A DNA stretch of 64,000 nucleotides, taken from assembly GCA_023436205.1 (NCBI GenBank), contig JAEZKC010000059.1, forward strand, positions 434,001-498,000, given 5' to 3'. Position numbers and translations under genes: made by a program. Below are positions 1 to 8,946 of the stretch, one piece after another (the first letter of the stretch is position 1; every line of letters starts with the position of its first letter). The notes below the pieces were generated by a model, which saw only the letters and a program-made list of their open reading frames with translations, searched no databases and was not told the origin of the DNA. The DNA is from Fibrobacterota bacterium (lineage in GTDB: Bacteria > Fibrobacterota > Chitinivibrionia > Chitinivibrionales > Chitinispirillaceae).

Positions 1-2
1 TC

Positions 3-335
3 ACTCGCCAACTTGCACTTTACAAGGAACTGCGCGATACGGTGAGGTCTGTTATGAGCAAGCTGATTCTCTCAAGAGGCGATACTGCCGGGTTGATGTC
101 AGGCATTGAAAAGAAACAAAAGCTCATGGAGGCCATCGGGCTGGAGCGTGAGAGCAGTGCTGAAAAAGTTGCACTCTGGCAGGAACGTCGTGATCTTTAT
201 GATACAAATAAAGAAATCGGTTATTTCAATGAGATCCTTACACAGACACAAAAAGTCATTAAGGAGTTTCTTGAAAGTGAGGATCAGCTGAAACGGTATC
301 TTGAAAAGATGTACAAGAAAAGTGGCGAGGCCTGA
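3..335 (+). CDS. FliT/FlgN-like flagellar chaperone, 5' partial
   Basis: The reading frame is open to the left window edge, so the start lies outside; only the C-terminal 110 codons are seen. The product is entirely helical and charged (Leu-Tyr-Lys-Glu-Leu opening, then KKQKLMEAIGLERE and a C-terminal coiled coil ending in YLEKMYKKSGEA). The size and helix pattern resemble FlgN/FliT-type export chaperones, but there is no diagnostic motif, so this is a fold-level guess. It ends four bases before the sensor kinase start at 340 and is probably in one operon with it. In polar-flagellate bacteria a FliT-like gene often precedes flrBC, which supports the call. Confidence 0.5.
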   Translation, partial: TRQLALYKELRDTVRSVMSKLILSRGDTAGLMSGIEKKQKLMEAIGLERESSAEKVALWQERRDLYDTNKEIGYFNEILTQTQKVIKEFLESEDQLKRYLEKMYKKSGEA

Positions 336-339
336 TAAT

Positions 340-1596
340 ATGGACACTGTGCAGACAGGGGAGAAGATCCCGGCGGAGCTCTTTGAAAGTTTACAGCAGG
401 CTTTCGTTGACTTTCAGCTCAGAGCGGAAAAGCTCAGTGTGGCATATGGGGCAATGCAGCAGGATTTCAAGAAGGTAAATCTTGAACTCGACAGAAAAAA
501 TGCCGAACTTGCCAGAAGTCTTTCCAAGCAGGAGGAGATCCAGACTTACCTCAGCAGTATTCTGGAAAGCATGGATAATGGGGTGATAGGTGTTGATGTA
601 AACGGCGTCATCACACATTTCAACAGAGCCGCTTCGGAAATCACCGGTTTTTCTCAGGATGCTGTCATTAATTGCTCCTACAGTGAAGTTTTCAGTTCCC
701 AGCAGGGTAAAAGTGCCCTCCTGGCTACGCTTCACAGCGGCAGGGAGGTTAAGCGAGACGAAAAAACGATCTGGACAATAGATAATCATCCGGTTCCGGT
801 TCTTTTCCATACCGCAGTATTGAAGGATAGATCAGGTGTAAAGTTAGGCGCAGTTGAAATTTTCAGCGATATTTCACGCTTCAAAGCTCTCGAAAAAGAG
901 ATGCACCAGGCCAGAACTATGGCCGCACTTGGAGAAATGAGCGCAACGGTGGCTCACGAAATTAGAAATCCCCTGGGAGCAATGGGTGTCTGGGCTGGAC
1001 TTCTGGAGAGGGATTTGGAACCTGAGGACCCAAGAAGAAAAACTCTTGGCAAGATTACCGAAGGACTTTCAAAACTTAATAAAATAGTAACCAATCTGCT
1101 TGTATATACACGACCCCTAGCTGCCGAATTCAGGAAAGTTAGGCTGTGTGATCTTCTGGAGGAGATTATCGATTTCGCCCAGATAGAAGTGGAGCGACTG
1201 GGAAGGCAGATTACTGTTGATAAAGATTTTTCGAATGGTCTGGAGCTTTTTGTTCTCGCTGACCCGGAGAAGGTGAATCAGGCTGTGATGAATGTCTGTC
1301 TGAATGCAGTTCAGGCAATGGATAATGGCGGCACATTGTCCGTTTTCTTCGAAAAGAGCAGTAAGAAAAACAGCGATTACATTTGTTTTTGCATCAAAGA
1401 TACCGGTTCGGGAATTCCGGAAGACGTTCTGTCAAAGATTTTCGACCCTTTTTTCACTACAAAGGAGAACGGCACCGGACTGGGACTTGCTATTGTAAAG
1501 AAAATTGTGGAATCACATGGCGGATTCATCGATATAAAGAGTGAAATGGGGAAGGGTACCTCCGTACGCATGTTTCTTCCCAGGCTTAAGGATTGA
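340..1596 (+). CDS. PAS-domain sensor histidine kinase, FlrB/AtoS-like
   Basis: A soluble 418-aa kinase with no membrane segment. In order it has an N-terminal coiled coil (about residues 10-50), a PAS domain (about 50-165, with NGVIGVDVNGVITHFNRAA), a HisKA dimerisation domain with the phospho-acceptor in AHEIRNPLGAMG (about 205) and a HATPase domain ending with DTGSGIPE, FFTTKENGTGLGLA. The start at ATG 340 is preferred over an upstream in-frame TTG at 301 because it leaves a 4-base gap to the previous gene and has GCGAGG nine bases upstream. The partner regulator follows 15 bases downstream. The cytoplasmic PAS layout and flagellar surroundings match FlrB/FleS, which phosphorylates a sigma-54 activator for middle flagellar genes; the specific role is inferred. 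Confidence 0.85.
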   Translation: MDTVQTGEKIPAELFESLQQAFVDFQLRAEKLSVAYGAMQQDFKKVNLELDRKNAELARSLSKQEEIQTYLSSILESMDNGVIGVDVNGVITHFNRAASEITGFSQDAVINCSYSEVFSSQQGKSALLATLHSGREVKRDEKTIWTIDNHPVPVLFHTAVLKDRSGVKLGAVEIFSDISRFKALEKEMHQARTMAALGEMSATVAHEIRNPLGAMGVWAGLLERDLEPEDPRRKTLGKITEGLSKLNKIVTNLLVYTRPLAAEFRKVRLCDLLEEIIDFAQIEVERLGRQITVDKDFSNGLELFVLADPEKVNQAVMNVCLNAVQAMDNGGTLSVFFEKSSKKNSDYICFCIKDTGSGIPEDVLSKIFDPFFTTKENGTGLGLAIVKKIVESHGGFIDIKSEMGKGTSVRMFLPRLKD

Positions 1597-1611
1597 TCTT
1601 ACGGGGACTGC

Positions 1612-3000
1612 ATGGAAAAAAGAAAAATTCTGGTTGTAGATGATAATGAGCTTTTCCGTGAATCCATCATGGAGACATTACGTCGTCAGGGCTACGAAAT
1701 GAGAGCGGCCTGCAGCGGTCCGGAAGCGCTTGAGATGTTCCCTCAGGAGCAGTTTGACCTGGTAATAAGTGATTTTAAGATGCCAGGGATGACCGGTGTT
1801 GAGCTTCTTGAAAAAATAAAGCAGATGGACTCTGATATTCCCTTTTTGATCATTACCGCCTACGGGGCCATAGAGACTGCGGTGGATGCCATGAAGAAGG
1901 GGGCCTATGATTTTCTTCAAAAAAGTGACAACCTGATTCGTGAACTGGAAATGACAGTCGAGAGGACACTTCAATTCCGTTCTCTTGTAGCTGAAAACAA
2001 GAAGCTTCGATCCGCACTTGGAAAAAAGTGGGATTATGTTGGAAAATCCGCTACGCTTGCAAACATTCGAGAATTGACAAAAACCGTGGCGGAGAGCAGA
2101 TCAACAGTGCTTATCACCGGCGAATCGGGAACCGGAAAAGAGCTGATTGCCAGATCCATTCACTTCCAGAGTCCACGTTCCCAAGGTCCGTTTATAAAGA
2201 TCAACTGTGCCGCTCTTCCCGAAGGGCTTATTGAATCGGAACTGTTTGGTCACGAGAAGGGGGCCTTCACCGGTGCTATCAAGGGTAAAGCCGGTAAATT
2301 CGAAGCTGCCTCAGGGGGAACGCTTCTGCTTGATGAAATCGGTGAGATGCCCATTTCAGCTCAGGCAAAACTGTTGCGCGCCCTGCAGGAAAGGGAAATT
2401 CACAAAGTGGGCGGGGATGATCCCATAGAGGTTGACGTTCGAGTTGTTGCCACCACGAATCGCAATCTTGAAGAGGAGATCGAAAAGGGGCGTTTCAGGG
2501 AAGACCTCTATTACCGCATCAATGTCTTTCATGTGCATCTTCCACCTCTTCGCGAGCGTAAAGAAGACATTGTGAGTCTGGTTGAGCACTTCATAAAGAA
2601 ATTCAACGATGAAAATGGTTTCAGTGTAGAGGGGCTCTCGGACGGATGCGAAAGACAGCTTCTGGCTTACTCCTGGCCCGGCAACATTCGGGAACTGGAG
2701 AATGCGGTTGAAAGAGCTGTCGTGCTTACCCGTTCTGGAATGATTAAGCCAGAGGCTTTCGGTTTTGCTGAAAGAAGCGAATCCAGAAGAGCACAGGGGC
2801 AATCGGGAGTGGGGGCGGGGATTACTATTGCGGAAGCTGAAAAACAGCTCATTCTCAAGACGCTTGAGTTCTGTTCACAGAACCGAACCCGGGCTGCAGA
2901 AATGCTTGGGATTTCCATTCGCACTCTTAGAAATAAACTGCATGAATATGCGCTTGGGCCGGAAGAAACCAGCGATGTTCTGGAGAGCGAAACAGTATGA
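1612..3000 (+). CDS. Sigma-54-dependent response regulator, FlrC/NtrC family
   Basis: 462 aa with the full NtrC architecture: receiver domain (1-120, acidic pair VVDDNE, phospho-Asp in VISDFKMPG near residue 54), AAA+ domain (about 140-375; Walker A GESGTGKE, sigma-54 contact loop GAFTGA, Walker B LLLDEIGE, arginine-rich sensor GNIRELENA) and a C-terminal Fis-type HTH (NRTRAAEMLGISIRTLRNKL). The usual Lys-Pro near the end of the receiver reads Lys-Ser (FLQKSDNL), a mild departure. It is co-transcribed with the kinase at 340. Two strong sigma-54 promoters in this window precede flagellar operons (56855-56870 and 60061-60076), so it is probably the flagellar class III activator. NtrC remains possible because an amtB sigma-54-like promoter is also present, but the gene neighbourhood favours FlrC. 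Confidence 0.88.
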   Translation: MEKRKILVVDDNELFRESIMETLRRQGYEMRAACSGPEALEMFPQEQFDLVISDFKMPGMTGVELLEKIKQMDSDIPFLIITAYGAIETAVDAMKKGAYDFLQKSDNLIRELEMTVERTLQFRSLVAENKKLRSALGKKWDYVGKSATLANIRELTKTVAESRSTVLITGESGTGKELIARSIHFQSPRSQGPFIKINCAALPEGLIESELFGHEKGAFTGAIKGKAGKFEAASGGTLLLDEIGEMPISAQAKLLRALQEREIHKVGGDDPIEVDVRVVATTNRNLEEEIEKGRFREDLYYRINVFHVHLPPLRERKEDIVSLVEHFIKKFNDENGFSVEGLSDGCERQLLAYSWPGNIRELENAVERAVVLTRSGMIKPEAFGFAERSESRRAQGQSGVGAGITIAEAEKQLILKTLEFCSQNRTRAAEMLGISIRTLRNKLHEYALGPEETSDVLESETV

Positions 3001-3011
3001 GGGATTTTACC

Positions 3012-3041
3012 TTGACTTTTTTATAGAAAAAAGGGTAGTAT
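3012..3041 (+). promoter_or_regulatory. Sigma-70-type promoter of the GGDEF gene
   Basis: TTGACT at 3012-3017 and TAGTAT at 3036-3041 are separated by 18 bases, within an AT-rich stretch directly after the flrC-like stop codon. The expected start of transcription is near 3048, which would give a leader of about 94 bases before the ATG at 3142. Confidence 0.55.
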
Positions 3042-3048
3042 ATATACC

Positions 3049-3120
3049 TGAGGCTTAAGGGAGAGCGCATTGAGTTCGCTTTTTCGTCGGTAAGCCGTCC
3101 GGACTAAACCGGTTCGGATT
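3049..3120 (+). promoter_or_regulatory. Structured 5' leader, possible regulatory RNA
   Basis: The leader upstream of the GGDEF gene can fold into an outer stem GGCTTA (3052-3057) with TAAGCC (3091-3096), an inner hairpin GAGCG (3063-3067) with CGCTT (3077-3081), and a second hairpin CCGG (3099-3102) / CCGG (3109-3112) with loop ACTAAA. The string AAGCC followed by CCGG and CTAAACC recalls part of class I c-di-GMP (GEMM) aptamers, but the usual 3' half with GGGTTACCG is not visible. The gene it precedes encodes a probable c-di-GMP enzyme. The fold is visible by eye; riboswitch function is speculation. Confidence 0.3.
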
Positions 3121-3141
3121 CTACACAGAAAAAGGATTGGT

Positions 3142-4509
3142 ATGCCTGGTATAAAGACCAAATCGATTTTCTTCAAAATCGCCATTATTTACGTTTTCCT
3201 TACCATAATGAATGTATCAGTTTTCGTACTGATGGTTTTTGAAAACCAGCTGGACTTGATTGCAGAAAATGCAGTTCTGAGCTCTCAGCATACAGCCACC
3301 AGCCTAAAATATCATATCGATAACGTTCTGGATAAAGATCCAGAACTCAATAATGAAAATCTTAATCGCATCATAAAAGAATCAAGCGCCATGGGCATCC
3401 ATGACCTGTCTCTTTTCAGTGAGGGCGGCAGGGTCTTTCTCTGTATCGAGAACAATGCAGTAGTGGAGCGCGAAGCTGCCGATATGGCGGAATTGAAGAT
3501 GATAAATATGGCCATAACCCGTCAGGGATTTGAAGACAAGCTGTTTTATCACAGTGTGAATAAAAAAGATAAAAGCATTCAGCTCTATATTCCTTTCACC
3601 TACAGCACTCAGAAAATTGGCGTGGCCGGTGTGCGGCTGCAGATGAAAGATATCGACAAGCAGATGAACTATCTTTACCGTCAGTGCATACTTATCGGTA
3701 TTCTGGTCATATTACTGCACCTTGGTTTCGCATTCCTTTTCACCAAGATGATCATCCGCCCAGTGTTGATTCTCAATGATGCCACTAAAGTGATTGCCAA
3801 AGGAGATCTAACCTACAGAGTTCCATTTGCCGGAAACGATGAATTCGGACAATTGGCCTCTTCTTTCAATGAAATGGCGGTTTCTTTACAGAGAATGCGA
3901 GATGAAGATAAAGGTGCAAACCCGCTAACCGGTCTTCCGGGCAATATATCAATCGCAAATTATATAGACCAGTGTCTGGCCAGCGGAAGAATCATCTGCG
4001 TTTTGTATTGCGACCTCGATAATTTCAAAGCCTATAATGACAAGTATGGCTTTACCAAAGGAGACGAAGCGATCCTCTATACACGCGATTGCCTTCTTTC
4101 AGCTTCAAAGCGCAGGGATGTGCGCAGTGTGTTTGTAGGTCATGAAGGTGGTGACGACTTTGTCATTGTGTGTGATTATGAGTTCTGGGAAGTGGTGGCC
4201 AAAACTTTCATTACCAATTTTGATAGAGGAATCTATCAGTTTTACAACCCTGTTGATGCCAGAAACGGTTTTATAGAATCCGTAAACAGACGCGGAGAGC
4301 ATCAGAAATTCCCTCTCATGAGTGTGTCTGTTGCTGTGGTCACCAATAAAACTCGCCCCTTCCGCCGCCATGCGGAAATGATCCAGGTGGCTGCAGAAGT
4401 AAAGAAGTATGTTAAGAGTATGGATGGTTCCTGCTACGCCATCGACAGGAGAACAAATCCGGTCAGTCCCACTCAGACCATAAACCGAGAAATGATTCCC
4501 AGGAGCTGA
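3142..4509 (+). CDS. Membrane GGDEF-domain protein, HAMP-linked
   Basis: 455 aa: TM helix at about 11-33, a periplasmic sensor region (about 35-180), second TM at about 182-205, a HAMP linker (about 205-258, starting at IIRPVLILND) and a GGDEF domain (about 270-440). The metal and guanine-binding segment is DLDNFKAYNDKYGF with KGD after it; the signature reads GGDDF at residues 336-340, Asp replacing the usual Glu at the fourth position. No RxxD inhibitory site is seen five residues upstream. The guanine-contacting Asp of the GxxxGD region is kept, so there is no sign of a cGAMP-type (Hypr) variant. It probably makes or binds c-di-GMP at the membrane. It has its own promoter and a structured leader after the FlrBC-like pair. 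Confidence 0.8.
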   Translation: MPGIKTKSIFFKIAIIYVFLTIMNVSVFVLMVFENQLDLIAENAVLSSQHTATSLKYHIDNVLDKDPELNNENLNRIIKESSAMGIHDLSLFSEGGRVFLCIENNAVVEREAADMAELKMINMAITRQGFEDKLFYHSVNKKDKSIQLYIPFTYSTQKIGVAGVRLQMKDIDKQMNYLYRQCILIGILVILLHLGFAFLFTKMIIRPVLILNDATKVIAKGDLTYRVPFAGNDEFGQLASSFNEMAVSLQRMRDEDKGANPLTGLPGNISIANYIDQCLASGRIICVLYCDLDNFKAYNDKYGFTKGDEAILYTRDCLLSASKRRDVRSVFVGHEGGDDFVIVCDYEFWEVVAKTFITNFDRGIYQFYNPVDARNGFIESVNRRGEHQKFPLMSVSVAVVTNKTRPFRRHAEMIQVAAEVKKYVKSMDGSCYAIDRRTNPVSPTQTINREMIPRS

Positions 4510-4521
4510 GGGAAGCCGCAA

Positions 4522-6102
4522 ATGAGAACGATCCTCAAGGCCTCACTCGTGCTTCTGCTGCTTGCCGGAACCCTGCTTTTCAATGCAAGCCTCATTGATA
4601 TCCGCATGGAGGAGATCCGCTACTATCTGGGCAATATTGCTGCCAAACAGGATGCTTCGAACACTTTCGGAATCGTGGCCAGATATGAACTGATTAAACG
4701 ACGCATGCTTTCCGGTGAGGACAATGTGACTGATCTGGAGCTTGAGGCACGAATTCAGGCCCTTACCTCAGGTGAAAAGTTCCAGTCCTCAAAAGGTGAA
4801 AAGAGCAAACTGGCACAGAAAACTGCTGTTCAAGTCGTGCTAAATTCTATCAGGTTTCTGCTGGGTAAGCCAATCATAAACCCCACAGAAGAGGATAAGG
4901 TATTCAATGTCCTGGAAATTGCCTATTTCTGGGAACGTAATCGTCGCTACTCGGAAGCACTTAACATCTACCAGGATGTGCTCAATACAAGCAGTCTGGA
5001 AAATGAGATTCGCGCATCGGTCATGGTACATCAGGCATTCTGCCATTCCATGTTGAGTGATTATGAAAAGTCTAAAGGAATTTATGAACAGGTAATCAGT
5101 TCTTATCCGGAAACGGAAGCGGGTATTGTGTCCTGGAAACTCCTGGAATTCATTCAGTCAATGGAAAAGGAACGGGCTCAACTGGAGAAAAAACAGCTGA
5201 GCGGTCTTGATAAGGCCAAGCAGTTTTATCTTCTTATGGATTTCCGCAATGCCATTAAAAGCGTTTCCATATTTCTGGACATGAAACCTCCGGTCAGGAC
5301 TGCCGCGGAGGCCCGTTATTATAAAGGTCGCGCTCATGAAGAACTGGGCGAAACCGAAGAGGCCATGAAAGAATATCAATGGGTCATGAAAGAGGATCCT
5401 ACCAAGGAATGGGCAAAGCAGGCTAACAGAAGACTACTTATGCTTGGAGAATTCTACGAACAGAAAAAGCAGGTTTCTGAAGAAGCCAAGCGCCAGCTGG
5501 AAGCGTATCAGGATCAGGTGTTTATGAACAATATGGAAAAATACTCCAGCATGGTTAACAGTTCATCTCTTAAAGGTGAACTTGCTACTAAATACATGGA
5601 ACCGGAGGAGAAGGCTTCTGCAGCTAAAGATTCAGTTATGGATCTTATAAATAAAATTGGCACCATTGATCTTACCGGCGAAACTGCAGCTGCAAAGAAA
5701 ACCAAAGAAGCAAGTCTCAATAAGGCCATAAAAGAACAGGCGTCAAAAATGAGCGCCCCGGAACTGAAGGAATTGCAGAGGAGAAGGGATCTGGCTGCCA
5801 ATCCGTATAGAAAACCCACTTTCATAAAGAAAATCATAGATGACAACTCTTCTGAGCTGCGCTATATTTACAACCGTAAACTGCGCTCGGGAGCGAAACT
5901 GGCTGGTAAAGTAGTGGTTGAAATCAGAATCAGCTCTGATGGCAGTGTGTCTGATGCCCGCCCGATTCAGTCCACCATGGGTGATGAGCAGTTTGAAAAA
6001 GACATCGCAGCCCGCATTAAGCTCTGGCATTTCAAGTCTGTTCCCGACAGTTTGGGAGAGCTTACTGTTAACTTCCCATTTGAGTTTTACGAAGAAAACT
6101 AA
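4522..6102 (+). CDS. TPR-like envelope protein with AgmX/TonB-type C-terminal domain
   Basis: 526 aa beginning with a hydrophobic export signal or anchor (residues 5-24). The middle (about 125-330) is made of TPR-like helical pairs, e.g. RYSEALNIYQDVLN, DYEKSKGIYEQVISSYPETE and GRAHEELGETEEAMKEYQWV. The C-terminal 90 residues (KVVVEIRISSDGSV through LWHFKSVPD to LTVNFPFEF) match the AgmX/PglI or TonB-like domain found in gliding-motility and envelope proteins. It starts 12 bases after the GGDEF gene, so the two are likely co-transcribed. Its stop codon abuts that of the convergent PfkB-like gene (TAATTA at 6100-6105). Function is unproven; a periplasmic scaffold role is inferred. Confidence 0.65.
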   Translation: MRTILKASLVLLLLAGTLLFNASLIDIRMEEIRYYLGNIAAKQDASNTFGIVARYELIKRRMLSGEDNVTDLELEARIQALTSGEKFQSSKGEKSKLAQKTAVQVVLNSIRFLLGKPIINPTEEDKVFNVLEIAYFWERNRRYSEALNIYQDVLNTSSLENEIRASVMVHQAFCHSMLSDYEKSKGIYEQVISSYPETEAGIVSWKLLEFIQSMEKERAQLEKKQLSGLDKAKQFYLLMDFRNAIKSVSIFLDMKPPVRTAAEARYYKGRAHEELGETEEAMKEYQWVMKEDPTKEWAKQANRRLLMLGEFYEQKKQVSEEAKRQLEAYQDQVFMNNMEKYSSMVNSSSLKGELATKYMEPEEKASAAKDSVMDLINKIGTIDLTGETAAAKKTKEASLNKAIKEQASKMSAPELKELQRRRDLAANPYRKPTFIKKIIDDNSSELRYIYNRKLRSGAKLAGKVVVEIRISSDGSVSDARPIQSTMGDEQFEKDIAARIKLWHFKSVPDSLGELTVNFPFEFYEEN

Positions 6103-7047
6103 TTATCCCTGTTCCTTGAGCTCTTCGGCGGTAGGCAAAGAGCGTATGCCCCCGCCTTGCAGTCCTTTGTAAAGTGCTACTGAGTTCGCCAGTTCTGCAG
6201 CTGAAAACGGGTCATACCCTCGGGCAATGCTGTGCAGAAATCCGCCATTGAATGCACTGCCGATTAGCGTGGGGCTCTTTATTGACTGAGCAAGTTCCGG
6301 TTGTGGAAACTCTTTCACCTTACCGTCATAACCAACCATGCAGCCATGCGCTCCCATCTTCACAACCACAATATCCACACCTCTATCCCAGAGAAATCCG
6401 ATAACATCCAGCGGTCGCTCATAGCCAAAGAGCGCTTTGGATTCTTCAGGAGAGGAGGGAAAAATGAGGTCTATAAGTGGCAACACGCTCCAGAGACTCT
6501 CTTTAGCATCATCCAGAGACCATCTCTGGAGGCGCAGGTTGGGGTCGTAAGCTACCATGATATTGTTGACATGAGCAAAATGAAAAGCTTTGAATATAGT
6601 ATGGCGGGCAGATTTTGAAACGGACTGCAGTTCGCTTGATGCATAAACGATTTTGCAGTTCTCTACCAGGTCATCGTACACCAGGGATGGAAGTATGCTC
6701 TGGGATGCACTTCCGGGATGATGAACGAGGTATTCCCGCTGCTCCGGGTTTCTGCTGCTTGTGAAGTAGATTCCATTATAGCCCTGGGTGGTGATCACAT
6801 GATCAATGTTTATTCCCTGAGATAGAAGCTGTTCACGGAGAAAGGTATGGAAAGGATCTCTGGCGATAGCTGAAAGGAGCTGCACGCCGGAACCTAGCCG
6901 CGCTGCCGCGGCTGCTACAGCCAGATCTGCACCACCCATTTCCTTCTCAAATGTGGTGGCTAAAGCTACATCGCCTTCACAGCGAAATTCAACAAAACAT
7001 TCACCAATGACAAGAAGGTCATAATCTCTTATGTGGACAGGCTTCAT
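6103..7047 (-). CDS. PfkB-fold sugar kinase-like protein lacking the catalytic Asp
   Basis: 314 aa with the overall ribokinase/2-keto-3-deoxygluconate kinase fold: N-terminal DYDLLVIGECFVEF, a GGADLAVAAAAARLG segment where PfkB signature 1 is expected, an AYDPNLRLQRW segment and a C-terminal SAFNGGFLHSIARG. The second PfkB signature, normally D-T-x-G-A-G-D-A-F, reads S-P-T-L-I-G-S-A-F here, so the catalytic Asp is Ser and the GAG anion hole is gone; the Asn of signature 1 is Ala. The DNA was checked at about 6240-6300 and is clear. ATG at 7047 is chosen over TTG 7050 because GAGGTG lies five bases upstream. It may be a pseudokinase or a sugar-binding regulator of the neighbouring gluconate genes (inference). 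Confidence 0.7.
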   Translation of the reverse strand: MKPVHIRDYDLLVIGECFVEFRCEGDVALATTFEKEMGGADLAVAAAAARLGSGVQLLSAIARDPFHTFLREQLLSQGINIDHVITTQGYNGIYFTSSRNPEQREYLVHHPGSASQSILPSLVYDDLVENCKIVYASSELQSVSKSARHTIFKAFHFAHVNNIMVAYDPNLRLQRWSLDDAKESLWSVLPLIDLIFPSSPEESKALFGYERPLDVIGFLWDRGVDIVVVKMGAHGCMVGYDGKVKEFPQPELAQSIKSPTLIGSAFNGGFLHSIARGYDPFSAAELANSVALYKGLQGGGIRSLPTAEELKEQG

Positions 7048-7268
7048 CAATTCACCTCAAAACAGCTATTACGAACACCGAAATCTTAGGTACATCAGTT
7101 GAATATGGATCGAAGTGACCCGTGGGGTAAAATAAATCATGCAGCTCTATGGCGATCTGCCAAAATGATTAAGTCTGAAACCGACTCGGATTTTCGGCAT
7201 ATCAGGATAAGAAATGAGTTATTTTCCATATTTAATGAATTCACGTTCCCTTTCCAAAACGGTTTCCG

Positions 7269-8432
7269 ATGAAGATCATTGCTGATCAGAACATATATCA
7301 GGTTGAAAACGCTTTTTCCGATCTGGGGACAGTTACGGCTGTTCCCAGCTACAAAATTAATCGCGCTATTCTCGAAGACGCCCAGGCCTTGCTTGTGCGC
7401 TCAGTCACTCCGGTGAACAGAGATCTTCTGGAGGGTATGCCTGTCAAGTTTGTGGCCAGTGCAACAATTGGGGTAGATCATATTGACCTCGACTACCTGC
7501 ACGAGAATTGCATCGGGTTTGCACATGCTCCCGGTTCCAATGCCGATTCAGTTGCCGAATATGTGATTGCAGCTGTTTTCCAAATAATCAGTAAAGGGGT
7601 TTTTAACCTGAAGGATCTCAAGCTTGGTATCATAGGCGCCGGGAATGTCGGCAGCCGCATCGCAAGGCTTGCCCGCGCACTGGGAATGGAATGCCTTCTT
7701 AACGACCCTCCCAAGCGCACTTTAACAGGAAATGAAATCTATCTGCCTCTGGAGGAGGTCCTCAAGCAATCAGATATCGTTTCCCTGAATATCCCGCTCA
7801 CCATGGATGGTCAATATTCAACCTATCACATGGTCAATGCCGATTTTGTTTCACTTATGAAAAGCGGCGCAGCACTGATCAACACCTCCCGCGGCAAAAT
7901 CATCGATGAGAAAAGTTTCCGCACAGTTCGTGAGCATCTGGGAATTCTGGTTCTGGATGTTTTTGAAAACGAGCCATCCATTAACATGGAAACTTTGCGA
8001 ATGGCCGATATAGTAACTCCTCATATCGCCGGATATTCTCTGGATGGTAAACTTAGGGGTACAGAGATGATTTACCAGGCCATGAACTCCTTCTTCTTTA
8101 AGGAAGGATCATGGTCGGCAGAATCCACCACACTGGCCTCTCAGGAAGAATTGATCGACCTCAGGTCTTCAAAAAACCCCCTCTACGATGCTGTTCTGCG
8201 GGCTTATCCTATCATGAACGATGATGAGCAGTTCCGGCAGATATTTTCCGTTCACAAGGATCAGCAAGCTCGTTATTTTGAAGAGTTGCGCAAAAATTAT
8301 CCAAAAAGACTGGAATTCACCCATTATAAAATCATCCTGAATGCTTCACAATCAGTAGAGGCCTCTATTCTCAGAGAACTCCGCTTTCAGGTAGCTCTCA
8401 CAGATGATAACCAGTTTCAACCGGAGATGTAA
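7269..8432 (+). CDS. pdxB: 4-phosphoerythronate dehydrogenase
   Basis: 387 aa, close to the usual length of about 380 for PdxB. It has the N-terminal catalytic half (MKIIADQNI, LLVRSVTPVNRDLLEG, ATIGVDHIDLDYL, HAPGSNADSVAEYV), a Rossmann NAD site GIIGAGNVGSRIAR (about residues 125-138), the catalytic Arg in NTSRGKIIDE, an acidic residue in FENEPS and His in TPHIAGYS. A C-terminal extension of about 100 residues corresponds to the PdxB dimerisation domain. It oxidises 4-phosphoerythronate in the DXP-dependent route to pyridoxal phosphate. The other 2-hydroxyacid dehydrogenases lack this tail, which supports the name. Its stop codon touches the start of the gluconokinase gene. Confidence 0.85.
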   Translation: MKIIADQNIYQVENAFSDLGTVTAVPSYKINRAILEDAQALLVRSVTPVNRDLLEGMPVKFVASATIGVDHIDLDYLHENCIGFAHAPGSNADSVAEYVIAAVFQIISKGVFNLKDLKLGIIGAGNVGSRIARLARALGMECLLNDPPKRTLTGNEIYLPLEEVLKQSDIVSLNIPLTMDGQYSTYHMVNADFVSLMKSGAALINTSRGKIIDEKSFRTVREHLGILVLDVFENEPSINMETLRMADIVTPHIAGYSLDGKLRGTEMIYQAMNSFFFKEGSWSAESTTLASQEELIDLRSSKNPLYDAVLRAYPIMNDDEQFRQIFSVHKDQQARYFEELRKNYPKRLEFTHYKIILNASQSVEASILRELRFQVALTDDNQFQPEM

Positions 8433-8942
8433 ATGGTATACGTCATTATGGGAGTGTCCGGTTGCGGTAAAACTACTATTGGCTCAATGCTGGCTTCACG
8501 AATGAATATTCCTTTCATCGATGCGGATAATTATCATCCTGAAAAGAATATTGAACTGATGCTCAAGGGCATTGCTCTTATGGATGAAGACAGAATTCCA
8601 TGGCTTGAAACGTTAAGAGATGTGATTGACAGGTCAATAATCGATGGGGAGCATCTTGTTCTGGCATGTTCTGCTCTTAAACAGTCCTATCGGGAACTTT
8701 TAACAGGCAAGAATGCTGGGGCAGTTACTTTTATCTATCTCAGAACACTTTTTACAACAGCCGAGAGCAGAATTCATACCCGCAAGGGACATTTCATGCC
8801 GGCGACGCTTCTCACTTCGCAATATGCAGATCTGGAGGAGCCTCAGGATGCGCTGGTTGTGGATTCAGAACCTTCTCCCGATCAGGTTGTCAGGACTATT
8901 GAGATCCTGATCAGATCAGAAAGTATTAAGAAAGGAGATTAG
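8433..8942 (+). CDS. gntK: Gluconokinase
   Basis: 169 aa, typical for GntK/IdnK. It has the P-loop MGVSGCGKTTIG, the substrate segment FIDADNYHPEKNIELM, the DEDRIPWLETLRD motif and the ACSALKQSYRELL motif that define the family, plus HFMPATLLTSQYADLEEP. It phosphorylates D-gluconate to 6-phosphogluconate in the cytoplasm. The start ATG follows the pdxB stop codon without a gap, and gnd follows 4 bases after its stop, so kinase and dehydrogenase form a direct two-step route to ribulose 5-phosphate. Confidence 0.9.
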   Translation: MVYVIMGVSGCGKTTIGSMLASRMNIPFIDADNYHPEKNIELMLKGIALMDEDRIPWLETLRDVIDRSIIDGEHLVLACSALKQSYRELLTGKNAGAVTFIYLRTLFTTAESRIHTRKGHFMPATLLTSQYADLEEPQDALVVDSEPSPDQVVRTIEILIRSESIKKGD

Positions 8943-8946
8943 CATT

